Both the position numbers and the translations under genes were made by a program. The notes beneath the pieces are model-generated. The model saw only the letters and a program-made list of their open reading frames with translations, did no database searches and was not told where the DNA came from. 64,000 bases of DNA, taken from Clostridiales bacterium S5-A14a. GTDB taxonomy: Bacteria; Bacillota; Clostridia; Peptostreptococcales; Anaerovoracaceae. This document shows, piece after piece, positions 16,865 to 26,885 of this stretch (positions are counted from its first letter, which is position 1; every line of letters starts with the position of its first letter). The stretch lies in NCBI GenBank assembly GCA_000758905.1, contig JRNA01000019.1:1-64000 (forward strand), given 5' to 3'.

Positions 16865-17380
16865 ATGTTAAATGAAAACATTAAAATAGGCAGAAAATCT
16901 AAGGGGCTTTCGCAGGATGAACTTGCTATTAAACTCAATGTTGTAAGGCAAACCGTGTCAAAGTGGGAAAGAGGATTGTCCGTTCCTGATTCAGAAATGT
17001 TGATTTCGCTATCAGAAATATTAGAAATTCCCGTTAGCAAATTATTAGGCGAACATATTGAATTGTCAAAGGTGGATGAATTAGAAGCCATTTCTCAAAA
17101 ATTAGAGGTGATAAATCTTCAACTAGCACAAAAAAAGGGAGCGAGCAGAAATTTCTTTCATATCCTCATGATAGTATTATTCGTTGGATTAATACTTATT
17201 TTTGCTGCTCTAATGATGATAAATGGGTCATATTTAAATTGGGATTACAAAAATCCTGAGCTAGCTGCAGCGGGTGTGTTGATCCACGGATTTGAATGGG
17301 TTTTCATTAGATTATTTCCTATCGCGTTAATTGGGTTGATTGTGGGGATTGTGATCACGAGAAAAACGAAGAAGAATTAG
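16865..17380 (+). CDS. XRE-family regulator with C-terminal membrane helices
   Basis: A 171-residue protein. Residues 3-58 form an XRE helix-turn-helix (KIGRKSKGLSQDELAIKLNVVRQTVSKWERG). After a short coiled stretch there are two hydrophobic helices (about 97-120 and 137-165), so this is a membrane-attached regulator. Such proteins are common in Firmicutes next to small membrane or transport genes; target unknown. AAGGGAGG precedes the ATG. Confidence 0.82.
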   Translation: MLNENIKIGRKSKGLSQDELAIKLNVVRQTVSKWERGLSVPDSEMLISLSEILEIPVSKLLGEHIELSKVDELEAISQKLEVINLQLAQKKGASRNFFHILMIVLFVGLILIFAALMMINGSYLNWDYKNPELAAAGVLIHGFEWVFIRLFPIALIGLIVGIVITRKTKKN

Positions 17381-17470
17381 GAAGATAAAGAAGTGGTGTT
17401 GACCTGAATAAAAATATAGTTTCATAAATCTAGTCGGGATTATATGTAAAAATTATAGACATATAAATTT

Positions 17471-17496
17471 TGGTGGTCTTAGGACCGCCATTTTTA
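17471..17496 (+). terminator. Terminator after the XRE gene
   Basis: TGGTGGTC (17471-17478) pairs with GACCGCCA (17483-17490), one G-T pair, 4-nt loop, followed by TTTTTATT. It isolates the restriction-modification operon from upstream transcription. Confidence 0.7.
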
Positions 17497-17523
17497 TTAA
17501 ATTTAATACGATAAAATATATAA

Positions 17524-17553
17524 TTGAAAGAAATCTACGTTATATGCTATAAT
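17524..17553 (+). promoter_or_regulatory. Promoter of the type I restriction-modification operon
   Basis: TTGAAA (17524-17529), an 18-bp spacer and TATAAT (17548-17553), with an extended TG two bases before the -10 element. It lies 107 bp before hsdM. Confidence 0.6.
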
Positions 17554-17659
17554 TAGGCAGTTAATCTCTATATTTAGAAAGGTAAAATATAGATTTCGAA
17601 GATGTGATTTCAATTATAGAAATAGATAAAACGAAATAAATAAAGTGAGGTAGAAAGGT

Positions 17660-19240
17660 ATGTCAGATTTGACAAAGGGGAACAACGAAAGCATACAAAG
17701 AGCAGAACTTCATAGAAAAATCTGGGCAATTGCTGACGATGTACGAGGAGCAGTAGATGGTTGGGATTTTAAACAGTATATATTAGGAATTTTGTTTTAT
17801 AGATTTATTTCAGAAAATATTACTGAATTTTTTAATTCTGCAGAACATGAAGCTGGAGATCTTGAATTTGATTACGCAGACATATCTGATGAAGAAGCGG
17901 AGCAAGATTTTAGACCGAATACGGTTGAGGATAAAGGCTTTTTTATACTGCCAAGCCAATTGTTTAAAAATGTTGTTAAAAATGCTAAATATAATGAAAA
18001 TTTAAATACAGATTTAGCGAATATATTCAAGGCAATTGAAGGTAGTGCATTAGGATTTGCTTCAGAAGATGATATTAAAGGATTATTTGAAGATGTAGAT
18101 ACGACTAGCAATCGTCTTGGAGGTACAGTCGCAGAAAAAAATAAAAGGCTAACAGATATATTGACAGGAATAGCAGGAATCAACTTTGAAGATTTCAAAA
18201 ATAATGATATTGATGCTTTCGGTGATGCCTATGAGTATTTGATTTCAAACTACGCTAGTAATGCAGGTAAATCTGGGGGTGAGTTCTTTACTCCTCAGAC
18301 TGTTTCAAAGCTCTTGGCTAGACTTGTTATGGACGGGAAAACAAGTATAAACAAGGTATATGACCCCACTTGCGGTAGCGGAAGTTTATTGTTACAGATG
18401 AAAAAACAATTTGATGAACATATCATTGATGAAGGTTTTTTTGGCCAAGAAATTAATATGACCAATTATAATCTTGCTCGCATGAACATGTTTCTTCATA
18501 ATGTGAATTATAATAACTTCTCGATTAAAAGAGGAGATACATTAATTAATCCTTTACATGGAGATGAAAAACCATTTGATGCTATTGTTTCAAATCCGCC
18601 ATATTCGATTAAATGGGTGGGGGATGCAGATCCAACATTGATAAATGATGAGAGGTTTGCGCCAGCAGGAAAACTAGCACCTAAATCTTATGCTGACTAT
18701 GCCTTTATTATGCATTCATTAGCTTATCTCTCAAGCAAAGGACGTGCTGCAATAGTGTGTTTCCCTGGAATTTTCTACAGAAAAGGTGCAGAAAAAACAA
18801 TTAGAAAATATCTTATAGATAATAATTTTATTGATTGTGTGATTCAACTTCCTGAAAATTTATTTTTCGGAACGTCGATAGCCACCTGTATTTTAGTTAT
18901 GGCAAAAAATAAGACTGAGAACAAGGTGCTATTTATTGATGCAAGTAAAGAATTTAAAAAAGAAACCAATAATAATATCCTAGAGGAAAAGAATATCAAG
19001 GCTATTGTTGACGAGTTTAAGAATAGACAAGAAATAGAATACTTTTCTAGGTATGTAGATAAAATAGAAATTGAAGAAAATGATTATAATCTTTCTGTTT
19101 CAACCTATGTGGAAAAGGAAGATACGAGAGAAGTTATAGATATAAAAGTTTTAAACAAGGAAATTGAAGAAACCGTTAAAAGGATAGACAAACTTAGAGC
19201 TTCTATAAATGAAATAGTAAAGGAGCTTGAAGATGAGTAA
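17660..19240 (+). CDS. hsdM: Type I restriction-modification methyltransferase subunit HsdM
   Basis: Methylates adenine N6 in the bipartite target read by HsdS and is also needed for restriction. The 526-residue protein has the N-terminal helical HsdM domain, the SAM loop DPTCGSGS (from residue 235) and the catalytic NPPY (312-315) of N6-adenine methyltransferases. A C-terminal helical region contacts HsdS. GTGAGG precedes the ATG. It overlaps hsdS by a few bases and opens the operon hsdM-hsdS-hsdS'-ARH-hsdR. The base composition is more AT-rich than the housekeeping genes, which suggests an acquired island. Confidence 0.97.
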   Translation: MSDLTKGNNESIQRAELHRKIWAIADDVRGAVDGWDFKQYILGILFYRFISENITEFFNSAEHEAGDLEFDYADISDEEAEQDFRPNTVEDKGFFILPSQLFKNVVKNAKYNENLNTDLANIFKAIEGSALGFASEDDIKGLFEDVDTTSNRLGGTVAEKNKRLTDILTGIAGINFEDFKNNDIDAFGDAYEYLISNYASNAGKSGGEFFTPQTVSKLLARLVMDGKTSINKVYDPTCGSGSLLLQMKKQFDEHIIDEGFFGQEINMTNYNLARMNMFLHNVNYNNFSIKRGDTLINPLHGDEKPFDAIVSNPPYSIKWVGDADPTLINDERFAPAGKLAPKSYADYAFIMHSLAYLSSKGRAAIVCFPGIFYRKGAEKTIRKYLIDNNFIDCVIQLPENLFFGTSIATCILVMAKNKTENKVLFIDASKEFKKETNNNILEEKNIKAIVDEFKNRQEIEYFSRYVDKIEIEENDYNLSVSTYVEKEDTREVIDIKVLNKEIEETVKRIDKLRASINEIVKELEDE

Positions 19241-20585
19241 AATAGATGAATTATTAAAGAATGAAAAGGTTGAGTGGAAAAGACTTGGCGAATTGGATGT
19301 TTGTTTATCAATCACAACAGGATTAAATCCAAGAAAAAATTTCAAGTTGAATGATTCTACAGATGGAGAATTAACTTCATGGTACATTACAACTAAAGAC
19401 TATTCTAGCAATGGAGTAATAGAATTTGTTGAAGGAAAAACCTCCAAAATAAATGAAAAAGCAAGAAAACTAATAAATAAAAGAAGCAATTTGGAAATTT
19501 ATGATATTTTATTTTCTGCTGTTGGAACAGTTGGGAAAATTGCATTTGTAGATGTAAAGCCAAATAATTTTGATGTAAACGAGTCCACCTTTGTACTTAA
19601 ACCGAATCAAAAAAATATTCTTCCTAAATATTTAGTTCATTATTTGAGGTCTGATTTTATTCAAAATAAAGTAAAAAACTTACTAAAAGGAAGCACCTTG
19701 CTAGGAATACGAAAAGGAAATCTTGAAGAATTGGAAATCCCAATTCCAACCCTAGAAACTCAAGAAAAAATTGTAAAAACACTTGACAAATTTACAAATT
19801 ATGTTACTGAATTACAGGCTGAATTACAGGCTGAATTACAGGCAAGAACTAAACAGTATGAGTATTATAGAGATATGCTTTTAAGTGAAAAATCGTTAAA
19901 TGCAATGACTGAAAAAATAGAATTTTTTGACAAATATTATCCAGTTAAAAAAACTACTTTAGGTGAAATAGGCTCGTTTACAAGAGGTAATGGTCTACAA
20001 AAAAAAGATTTCATTCCCAAAGGCAATCCTGTAATTCACTATGGACAAATATACACAAATTACTCTTTCGAAATAGAGAAAATAATTTCATTTGTAAACA
20101 ATGAGATTTTCTCAAAATTGAAGAAAGCAAAACATAATGATATTTTAATTGCGACAACTTCAGAAAATATAGAAGATGTCGGCAAGGCTGTTGTATATGT
20201 TGGAAATGAAGAAATAGGGTTTTCTGGTGATATGTATAAATATAGTACAAATGAGAATTCAAAATATATTGCTTACTATTTACAAACAATAGAATTTCAA
20301 AAGCAAAAAGAAAAAAAGATTACAGGGACAAAACTAATTCGTATCCACGGAGATGACATGGCGAAAATTTCTTTATCTCTTCCGCCAATTGAAATACAAA
20401 ATAAGGTGGTTAATATCCTAGATAAATTCCAATCACTCCTTTCAGATACAAAAGGTTTGTTGCCACAGGAAGTTGAACAGAGACAAAAGCAATATGAATA
20501 TTATCGTGAAAAACTCTTGACATTTGACTCTAAATATGTAGAGAGAGAGAGAGAGAGAGAGAATATCTTTCTAAGTGGTATTTAA
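19233..20585 (+). CDS. hsdS: Type I specificity subunit HsdS, probably phase-variable
   Basis: Reads the two half-sites of the DNA target. The 450-residue protein has TRD1 (about 15-170), a central conserved helical linker, TRD2 (about 230-395) and a C-terminal linker ending [14 protein letters not shown]. The central linker contains three ELQA units (residues 193-204) encoded by a 12-bp repeat. The C-terminus runs into an (AG)11 tract that encodes alternating Arg and Glu, then stops at 20583-20585. If one AG is lost, the frame continues through 20618-21238 and adds a third TRD; if one is gained, it stops at 20572-20574. ATG 19233 follows AAGGAGCTTGAAG. Confidence 0.93.
   Translation: MSKIDELLKNEKVEWKRLGELDVCLSITTGLNPRKNFKLNDSTDGELTSWYITTKDYSSNGVIEFVEGKTSKINEKARKLINKRSNLEIYDILFSAVGTVGKIAFVDVKPNNFDVNESTFVLKPNQKNILPKYLVHYLRSDFIQNKVKNLLKGSTLLGIRKGNLEELEIPIPTLETQEKIVKTLDKFTNYVTELQAELQAELQARTKQYEYYRDMLLSEKSLNAMTEKIEFFDKYYPVKKTTLGEIGSFTRGNGLQKKDFIPKGNPVIHYGQIYTNYSFEIEKIISFVNNEIFSKLKKAKHNDILIATTSENIEDVGKAVVYVGNEEIGFSGDMYKYSTNENSKYIAYYLQTIEFQKQKEKKITGTKLIRIHGDDMAKISLSLPPIEIQNKVVNILDKFQSLLSDTKGLLPQEVEQRQKQYEYYREKLLTFDSKYVERERERENIFLSGI
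19809..19844 (+). repeat. 12-bp tandem repeat in the HsdS central linker
   Basis: Three copies of GAATTACAGGCT (19809-19820, 19821-19832, 19833-19844; the last ends in A) encode [12 protein letters not shown]. In EcoR124-type systems the number of comparable 12-bp TAEL repeats sets the distance between the two half-sites. The same effect is expected here. Confidence 0.85.
20540..20561 (+). repeat. (AG)11 simple repeat at the 3' end of hsdS
   Basis: Eleven AG units span 20540-20561, inside the last codons of hsdS. A pure dinucleotide run of this length is prone to slippage. The three frames downstream give: stop at 20583-20585 (present state), open through the next TRD gene (10 units), or stop at 20572-20574 (12 units). 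Confidence 0.9.
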
Positions 20586-20617
20586 AACTCTTAAAAGAAG
20601 CTGCGGATATTGTTGGA

Positions 20618-21238
20618 GTGAAGTTGTTTGAAGTTGAATGGCAGAAACTGCAAAATATTGGTGTTTTTGAAAATGGAACAGGGATGCCCAAGAAACTATT
20701 TGATGAAAATGGAACTGTCGAAGCAATTCATTATGGACATATCTATACTAAGTACGATTTGATTGTAGAGAACTCAATAGTAAAAGTAAGAAATAACGAT
20801 ACTAAGAAACTTAAAAAGGTTAATTATGGGGACTTAGTAATTGCAAAAACTTCTGAAAACATAGAAGATGTAATGAAAACGGTAGCGTATTTAGGAAGGA
20901 AAGTTGCAGTGACAGGGGGACATTCTGCAATATTTAGACATAGTGAAAACCCTAAATACCTATCATATGTTTTTAATGGAGCAAATTATTTCATACGACA
21001 AAAAAATAAATTGGCAAGAGGAGTTAAAGTTATTGAATTATCGGTGAAGGATATGGGAAAGATAGAAATTCCTTTACCTTCCCATACAGTACAAGAACAT
21101 GTCGTTTCTATTCTTGATAAGTTTTTTGATTTAGTAAATGATATTTCTCAAGGGCTACCTAAAGAAATAGAGTTGAGACAAAAACAGTATGAATATTACC
21201 GAGAGAAATTATTAAGCTTTGATCGTAAAGGAGTTTAA
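20618..21238 (+). CDS. Half-size HsdS-like gene carrying a third target-recognition domain
   Basis: A 206-residue protein starting at GTG 20618, which lacks a convincing binding site. It is one TRD plus a conserved helix (VSILDKFFDLVNDIS...[14 protein letters not shown]), clearly paralogous to the second half of the upstream HsdS: both share IHYGxIYTxY and TSENIEDV. The reading frame stays open upstream through 20561 to the AG tract, giving a helical linker ([19 protein letters not shown]). It may therefore be expressed mainly as a fusion after slippage, or as a separate half-subunit that can dimerise. Confidence 0.85.
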   Translation: MKLFEVEWQKLQNIGVFENGTGMPKKLFDENGTVEAIHYGHIYTKYDLIVENSIVKVRNNDTKKLKKVNYGDLVIAKTSENIEDVMKTVAYLGRKVAVTGGHSAIFRHSENPKYLSYVFNGANYFIRQKNKLARGVKVIELSVKDMGKIEIPLPSHTVQEHVVSILDKFFDLVNDISQGLPKEIELRQKQYEYYREKLLSFDRKGV

Positions 21239-21241
21239 TAA

Positions 21242-22048
21242 ATGGATATTAAAGATAAATTAAAAGGAGCTCTTTACGGATTTGCTGTTGGTGATGCGAT
21301 GGGTGCAACAACAGAGTTTATGGATGAGCAAGAAATTAAAGAACAATATGGGAAAATAGAAGATATTCTAGGTGGTGGATGGTTAAACCTTAAAGCAGGT
21401 GACATTACAGATGATACAGAAATGTCTCTTTGCATTATGAGAGTCTTAATGGAAAATGACTATAAAAATTTTAAGAGGGATGTTGCGGAAAGTTTTACCA
21501 ATTGGATTAATACAGATCCAAAAGATGTCGGCAATCAATGTCGAAGAGCTATTAATTATTACAGAGATATGAGTGAATATATATACTGCGACAACACTGC
21601 TCTAGGCAATGGAAGCTTAATGAGAGCATTGCCGTGTGCGCTGCTTAATAATGAACATTCCGAGCAGCTAAATGTTATGCAAGGAGAAATAACCCATAAC
21701 AATGAAATATGTAAAGATATAATAATAAGATATACACGTGTTATTAAAGATGCATTAAATAATAAAAAAATAAATGAGCATACAGATAGGCTGCTAGAAC
21801 CAAGCGGATATGTAATCAATACATTTAATAATGCCTTATATTGGAGTGATAAAGAAACTTTTGAAGAATGTATAATTGGAGCAGTAAATAACGGAGGCGA
21901 CGCTGATACAATCGCAGCAATTGCAGGGGGAATATCGGGAGCAAAATTTGGTTATAGCAATATACCAGGTAAGTGGGTAAGTAAGATTAATCAGGACACA
22001 AAAGACGAACTAAATCAATTTTTAAGTTATATTATCAAACTTTATTGA
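21242..22048 (+). CDS. ADP-ribosylglycohydrolase (DraG/ARH family)
   Basis: Predicted to remove ADP-ribose from a macromolecule or small molecule. The 268-residue all-helical protein has the family's metal-binding motifs: GDAMGA near the N-terminus, TDDTEMS (residues about 59-65) and NNGGDADTIAAIAGG near the C-terminus, which supply the Mg-binding Asp/Thr residues. It starts 3 bp after the third TRD gene and ends 13 bp before hsdR, so it is inside the operon. That position is unusual and suggests a link with the restriction system, but the substrate cannot be read from sequence. Confidence 0.9.
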   Translation: MDIKDKLKGALYGFAVGDAMGATTEFMDEQEIKEQYGKIEDILGGGWLNLKAGDITDDTEMSLCIMRVLMENDYKNFKRDVAESFTNWINTDPKDVGNQCRRAINYYRDMSEYIYCDNTALGNGSLMRALPCALLNNEHSEQLNVMQGEITHNNEICKDIIIRYTRVIKDALNNKKINEHTDRLLEPSGYVINTFNNALYWSDKETFEECIIGAVNNGGDADTIAAIAGGISGAKFGYSNIPGKWVSKINQDTKDELNQFLSYIIKLY

Positions 22049-22061
22049 AGGAGCAATTCAA

Positions 22062-25000
22062 ATGTCAGAGGAAAAAGTAAAGTATCAAACTTCTACAATT
22101 GCTGAAATGACAAACGGCATCATTTTAGCTAGTTTTGAAAGAGACTCAAAGGTTAGAGAGACTTCATACCAGAGCGAAGCAGATCTTGAAGCTCAAATGA
22201 TTGAAAATTTGATTTCTCAGGGATATGAGAGGCTAATAGTTAGATCAAGTGATGATTTATATCATAATTTAAAATATCAAATTGAGAGATTAAATAAAGT
22301 CTCTTTTTCAGATAAAGAGTGGAGTAGATTTTTAAATGAATACTTAGATGCTCCTAATGACGGAATGATTGAAAAAACTCGTAAAGTACAAGAAAATCAT
22401 ATTTATGACTTTACTTTTGATGATGGACAAGTTAAAAACATTAAGATTATAGACAAACAAAATATTCACAACAATTTTTTACAAGTTACAAACCAGGTGT
22501 GGGGAGAAGGTAAGCACCGAAATCGTTATGATGTAACTATTTTGGTAAATGGTATACCTCTTGTTCACATAGAACTCAAAAAAAGAGGTGTAAATTTACA
22601 CGAAGCTTTTGACCAAATTCACAGATACAGCAAAGAGAGTTTTAACAGTGACCACTCGCTATATAAGTATGTTCAAATATTTGTAATATCAAATGGGACT
22701 TATACAAGATATTTTGCGAATACCACTGCACAAAATAAAAATCACTATGAGTTTACCTGCGAATGGGCGGATGCTAAAAACAAAGTTATCTGCGATTTGG
22801 AGGATTTTACTAAAACTTTTTTTGAAAAACGAGTTATTCTCGAAGTGCTTACAAAATACTGTGTGTTTGATTCTAACAATACATTGCTAATTATGCGCCC
22901 TTATCAAATTGCAGCCACTGAGCGAATTTTATGGAAGATAAAATCTAGTTATGAAGGGAAAAAAGCTGGTAGACCTGAAGCAGGTGGATTTATTTGGCAC
23001 ACCACGGGTTCAGGGAAAACACTTACATCTTTTAAAGCGGCAAGACTGGCAACTGAGTTGAATTTTATTGATAAGGTCTTTTTTGTAGTAGATAGAAAAG
23101 ATTTGGATTACCAAACAATGAAGGAGTATCAAAGATTTCAACCAGATAGTGTAAATGGAAGCAAAGATACAAAAGAGTTGAAAAAATGTATTGAAAGAGA
23201 TGATAATCGAATTGTAGTAACCACAATTCAGAAATTAAATGAATTTGTCAAGAAAAATAGTGATCATGATATTTATGATAAACATTGTGTTCTTATTTTT
23301 GATGAATGTCACCGTTCACAGTTTGGAGATGCACAAAAAAATATAAGGAAGTCATTCAAAAAATATTATCAGTTCGGATTTACAGGTACCCCAATTTTTG
23401 CAGAAAATTCTCTTGGTGGTGATACAACATCAGGAATATTTGGAGCTCAGCTGCATAGCTACGTAATAACAGATGCTATCCGTGACGGTAAGGTTTTAAA
23501 ATTCAAGGTAGATTATAATAATATCACGCCTAAATTTAAGTCAGCAGAAAAAGAAGAAGATGAAAAAACGCTAGCAAAGCTAGAAAATAGAATGCTCCTT
23601 CACCCAGAAAGAGTCACTGAAATTACTAAACATATTCTTAAAGTATTTGACACAAAGACACATCGTAATGGATTTTATGATTTAAAACATAGAAGATTGA
23701 ATGGCTTTAATGCTATGTTCGCTGTACAAAGTGTTGAAGCAGCAAAATTATATTATGAAGAATTCGAGAGACAGCAAATAAGTATACCGGAAGATAAAAG
23801 ATTAAAAGTAGCTACGATTTTTAGCTTTGCAGCCAATGAAGAGCAGAAAGAGATTGGAGAAATTACAGAAGAAAATTTTGATGTTTCGGCTATGGATTCA
23901 ACGGCAAAAGAATTTTTAGATAAAGTCATTGCTGATTATAATACTTATTTTAAAACAAATTTTTCTACGAATGGAAATGAATTCCAAAATTACTACAAGG
24001 ATTTATCGTTTAAATTTAAGGAAAAACAAATTGATTTACTTATTGTAGTAGGAATGTTTTTGACTGGTTTTGATGCTCCAACACTAAACACCTTATTCGT
24101 TGATAAAAACTTGAGATATCATGGTCTTATCCAGGCATTTTCAAGAACTAATCGTATTTTAAATAAAGTAAAAACATTTGGCAATATTGTTTGTTTCAGA
24201 GATTTGGAAAAGCCTACAAGAGATGCAATAAAATTATTTGGCGATGAAAACAGTGTTAATATTATTTTAGAAAAAAGCTATGAAGATTATATAAATGGTT
24301 TTAAGGATGAAGAAACTGGTAAAGTTGTAAAAGGATATGTAGATATTTGCAATGAGATTATAAACAAATTCCCAGAGCCAACAGAGATTATATTAGATGC
24401 AGACAAAAAGGAATTTGTAGAGCTTTTCGGAGAACTGCTTAAAGCTGAAAATATTTTAAGAAATTTTGATGAGTTTGAAACTTTTAATAAAATTATTTCA
24501 GATAGACAAATGCAAGACATGAAAAGTGTCTACGTGGATATTCGAGAGAGTATCATAAATTCAAGAACTCATGAAAGAAATGACGGTTTGCAAATCGATT
24601 TTTCTGATGTAGAATTTCAAATTGATTTGCTAAAAACAGATGAAATAAATTTAGATTATATTTTAGCTTTGATACTAGAGAAATCAAAAGAAAATGATGA
24701 TATCGAGAATTTAAAAGCAGAGATTCGCAGGGTAATTAGATCAAGTCTAGGCACAAGAGCAAAAGAAGAATTAATTATGGATTTTATTAATAGAACAAAA
24801 TTATCTGACTTGAGGGATACAGATGATATTCTTGATAAATTTTATACTTTTGCAAGAAAAGAGAAACTTGAAAAGATTAATGGGCTTGTTGAAGAAGAAA
24901 ATTTGAAAGCTGATTCAATTCGATTCATAGAAAAAGCTATAAATAAGGGATATGTCGAGTATGCAGGAGATGAACTAGACCGTATCATTCCACCGACGTC

Positions 25001-25085
25001 TCGTAGACAGGGAGCGAGAGAGAAAAAGAAAGAATCGGTTTTAGAAAAGATAAGAAAAATTGTTGATGTATTTGTTGGAATATAA
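22062..25085 (+). CDS. hsdR: Type I restriction endonuclease subunit HsdR
   Basis: ATP-driven DNA translocase and nuclease that cuts unmodified DNA. The 1007-residue protein has an N-terminal PD-(D/E)xK nuclease (RYDVTILVNGIPLVHIELKKRG), then a superfamily 2 helicase with Walker A TTGSGKT (314-320), DECH box (414-417) and later helicase motifs (FTGTPIF, QAFSRTNRI). A C-terminal helical region contacts HsdM. AAGGAG precedes the ATG. All catalytic motifs are intact, so restriction should work. Confidence 0.97.
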   Translation: MSEEKVKYQTSTIAEMTNGIILASFERDSKVRETSYQSEADLEAQMIENLISQGYERLIVRSSDDLYHNLKYQIERLNKVSFSDKEWSRFLNEYLDAPNDGMIEKTRKVQENHIYDFTFDDGQVKNIKIIDKQNIHNNFLQVTNQVWGEGKHRNRYDVTILVNGIPLVHIELKKRGVNLHEAFDQIHRYSKESFNSDHSLYKYVQIFVISNGTYTRYFANTTAQNKNHYEFTCEWADAKNKVICDLEDFTKTFFEKRVILEVLTKYCVFDSNNTLLIMRPYQIAATERILWKIKSSYEGKKAGRPEAGGFIWHTTGSGKTLTSFKAARLATELNFIDKVFFVVDRKDLDYQTMKEYQRFQPDSVNGSKDTKELKKCIERDDNRIVVTTIQKLNEFVKKNSDHDIYDKHCVLIFDECHRSQFGDAQKNIRKSFKKYYQFGFTGTPIFAENSLGGDTTSGIFGAQLHSYVITDAIRDGKVLKFKVDYNNITPKFKSAEKEEDEKTLAKLENRMLLHPERVTEITKHILKVFDTKTHRNGFYDLKHRRLNGFNAMFAVQSVEAAKLYYEEFERQQISIPEDKRLKVATIFSFAANEEQKEIGEITEENFDVSAMDSTAKEFLDKVIADYNTYFKTNFSTNGNEFQNYYKDLSFKFKEKQIDLLIVVGMFLTGFDAPTLNTLFVDKNLRYHGLIQAFSRTNRILNKVKTFGNIVCFRDLEKPTRDAIKLFGDENSVNIILEKSYEDYINGFKDEETGKVVKGYVDICNEIINKFPEPTEIILDADKKEFVELFGELLKAENILRNFDEFETFNKIISDRQMQDMKSVYVDIRESIINSRTHERNDGLQIDFSDVEFQIDLLKTDEINLDYILALILEKSKENDDIENLKAEIRRVIRSSLGTRAKEELIMDFINRTKLSDLRDTDDILDKFYTFARKEKLEKINGLVEEENLKADSIRFIEKAINKGYVEYAGDELDRIIPPTSRRQGAREKKKESVLEKIRKIVDVFVGI

Positions 25086-25147
25086 AGAAACCAATTCTGT
25101 TATTCATAATTATTTGAGAGATAATTTCAAAAGGAGCTAGATGTAAA

Positions 25148-26071
25148 ATGAAATTAGGAAAACTGACAGAAGTTAATATTAGAGAGCTTTGGAGACATGA
25201 GCAGTATGATTTTTCGGAATGGCTGTCTAAAGATGAAAATCTTGAAATGTTAAGCGATGAGATAGGACTAACATTAACGGATGTAAACAAAGAAGTTTTT
25301 GTTGGTTCTTATCGATGCGACTTAGTTGCAAAAGATGAAACTACTGGAATTAAAGTAATTATTGAAAATCCATTAGAAGCAACTAATCATGATCATTTGG
25401 GGAAATTAATTACATACGCATCTGGACTTGATGCAAATGTGATAATTTGGATTGTAAAAGAAGCCAGAGAAGAACACAGAAGTGCAATAGAGTGGTTAAA
25501 TAATAATACAACTAAGGACATTTCCTTTTTCCTAATGGAGATTCATGCCTACAAGATTGAGGATTCTGTGCCAGCGCCTAAATTTGTCATTATAGAAAAG
25601 CCTAATGATTTTGTTAAAACAGCAAATGCAAGTATAAATAATAGAGAATTAAGCAAATCACAGGCTGAAAGGTTAACTTTCTGGAATAGATTTAATGAAA
25701 TTTTAATTTCGAAAAATAAACCTTTTAATGTCAGAAAGGCTACAACAGATCATTGGTATGATGTTGCTCTTGGCACAAGTGAAGCACATATATCTATTAC
25801 TTTGGTAAACAAAATGAACAGTATAGGCATAGAAGTTTATATCAATGATAACAAGGAGCTTTTTGATAAGTTATATTCTGAAGCTGAAGCGATACAAGAG
25901 GAACTAAATTTTACTATGGAATGGCAAAGATTAGATAATAAAAAAGCTTCTAGGATTATTTACTATATTAGCGGGCTAGATTTTAACAATCATAAAAACT
26001 ATGATGAATTAATAAATGAAGTTATAGATAAAGTTATTGTAATAAGAGACTCGTTTAGAAGTCGTTTGTAG
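25148..26071 (+). CDS. DUF4268-type protein with nuclease-like N-terminus
   Basis: A 307-residue protein. The N-terminal half has a PD-(D/E)xK-like core: RCDLVAKDETTG then KVIIENPLE, with a following DHLGKLITYASGLDA helix. The C-terminal half (AERLTFWNRFNEIL...) fits the DUF4268 domain. It lies 62 bp after hsdR with AAGGAG before the ATG. Such proteins often stand beside restriction systems and may act as accessory nucleases; the activity is not known to me. Confidence 0.75.
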   Translation: MKLGKLTEVNIRELWRHEQYDFSEWLSKDENLEMLSDEIGLTLTDVNKEVFVGSYRCDLVAKDETTGIKVIIENPLEATNHDHLGKLITYASGLDANVIIWIVKEAREEHRSAIEWLNNNTTKDISFFLMEIHAYKIEDSVPAPKFVIIEKPNDFVKTANASINNRELSKSQAERLTFWNRFNEILISKNKPFNVRKATTDHWYDVALGTSEAHISITLVNKMNSIGIEVYINDNKELFDKLYSEAEAIQEELNFTMEWQRLDNKKASRIIYYISGLDFNNHKNYDELINEVIDKVIVIRDSFRSRL

Positions 26072-26125
26072 TTGGATCTGAAATTAGTACGGAATCTAAA
26101 AGTACAGTAAATTAAAGGTGACCCC

Positions 26126-26371
26126 ATGGATTATATAGAAGCTCATAGATACAGTTTTGCAAATAAGTCGATGCTTGAAAAAGAAAAATTATGCGGTTGT
26201 TTTTATTGCTTGAAAATTTTTTCACCAAAAGAAATCAAAGAATGGTGGGAAGATGAACCTGAGTTGACAGCAGTCTGCCCATATTGTGGCATGGATTCCA
26301 TTATAGGTGAATCAATAGCATATCCTCTAACAAAAGAATTTTTGGAAAAGATGCATCAAAAATGGCTTTAG
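26126..26371 (+). CDS. Small zinc-ribbon-like cytoplasmic protein, unknown
   Basis: An 81-residue protein with two CxxC pairs (CFYC at about 30-33 and CPYC at about 52-55) that probably bind one zinc ion. It is rich in aromatic and acidic residues and has no signal peptide. Similar short cytoplasmic proteins occur scattered in Firmicutes, often next to polymorphic-toxin immunity genes; function unknown. Confidence 0.6.
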   Translation: MDYIEAHRYSFANKSMLEKEKLCGCFYCLKIFSPKEIKEWWEDEPELTAVCPYCGMDSIIGESIAYPLTKEFLEKMHQKWL

Positions 26372-26520
26372 GCATTAGGCTGCCTTAAAGAGCAAAATAT
26401 TTAAAATTATATTAGAATTTAGTTTTTAGAAATAAGTAATTAAAAGAATAAATAATTCCAATTCCTAGCAAAACATGTGATAATGCTTTATTTTAAAAAA
26501 TACAAAAGATGGGATGAATC

Positions 26521-26814
26521 ATGCAAGGACTAAGAACAGAAGAAAACGATAGATTTCTAAGATATTTTGAGGTTGTACAGGCTAAAGCTAAGGAAGAAAA
26601 CTCTGTGTTTTTTATGGATTTTGGGCAGTGCGATGATATTGCTTTTAAATATATGAAATTGGATTGTCTGTTTGGTTGGTTAATTCCAAACGAGATGGCT
26701 GATAATTTTGAGGAACTTTATTTGAGGTTAAAAGTTGATGATAGATGGGATGATTTTTGTGTATGGGTAACTCCGAATATAGAAAACGGTAAACTCAGTA
26801 TAATATTTGAGTGA
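26521..26814 (+). CDS. Hypothetical protein
   Basis: A 97-residue acidic soluble protein with no signal peptide or membrane helix. GATGGGATG precedes the ATG. I do not recognise a family. The size, acidity and location next to a restriction island would fit an immunity or anti-restriction protein, but nothing in the sequence proves this. Confidence 0.5.
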   Translation: MQGLRTEENDRFLRYFEVVQAKAKEENSVFFMDFGQCDDIAFKYMKLDCLFGWLIPNEMADNFEELYLRLKVDDRWDDFCVWVTPNIENGKLSIIFE

Positions 26815-26885
26815 ATGAAGGATTTAATAACACTTAAAAATAGCAAAAATATATCTACAAGAGCTATAGCCACAAAATTTTTAGT

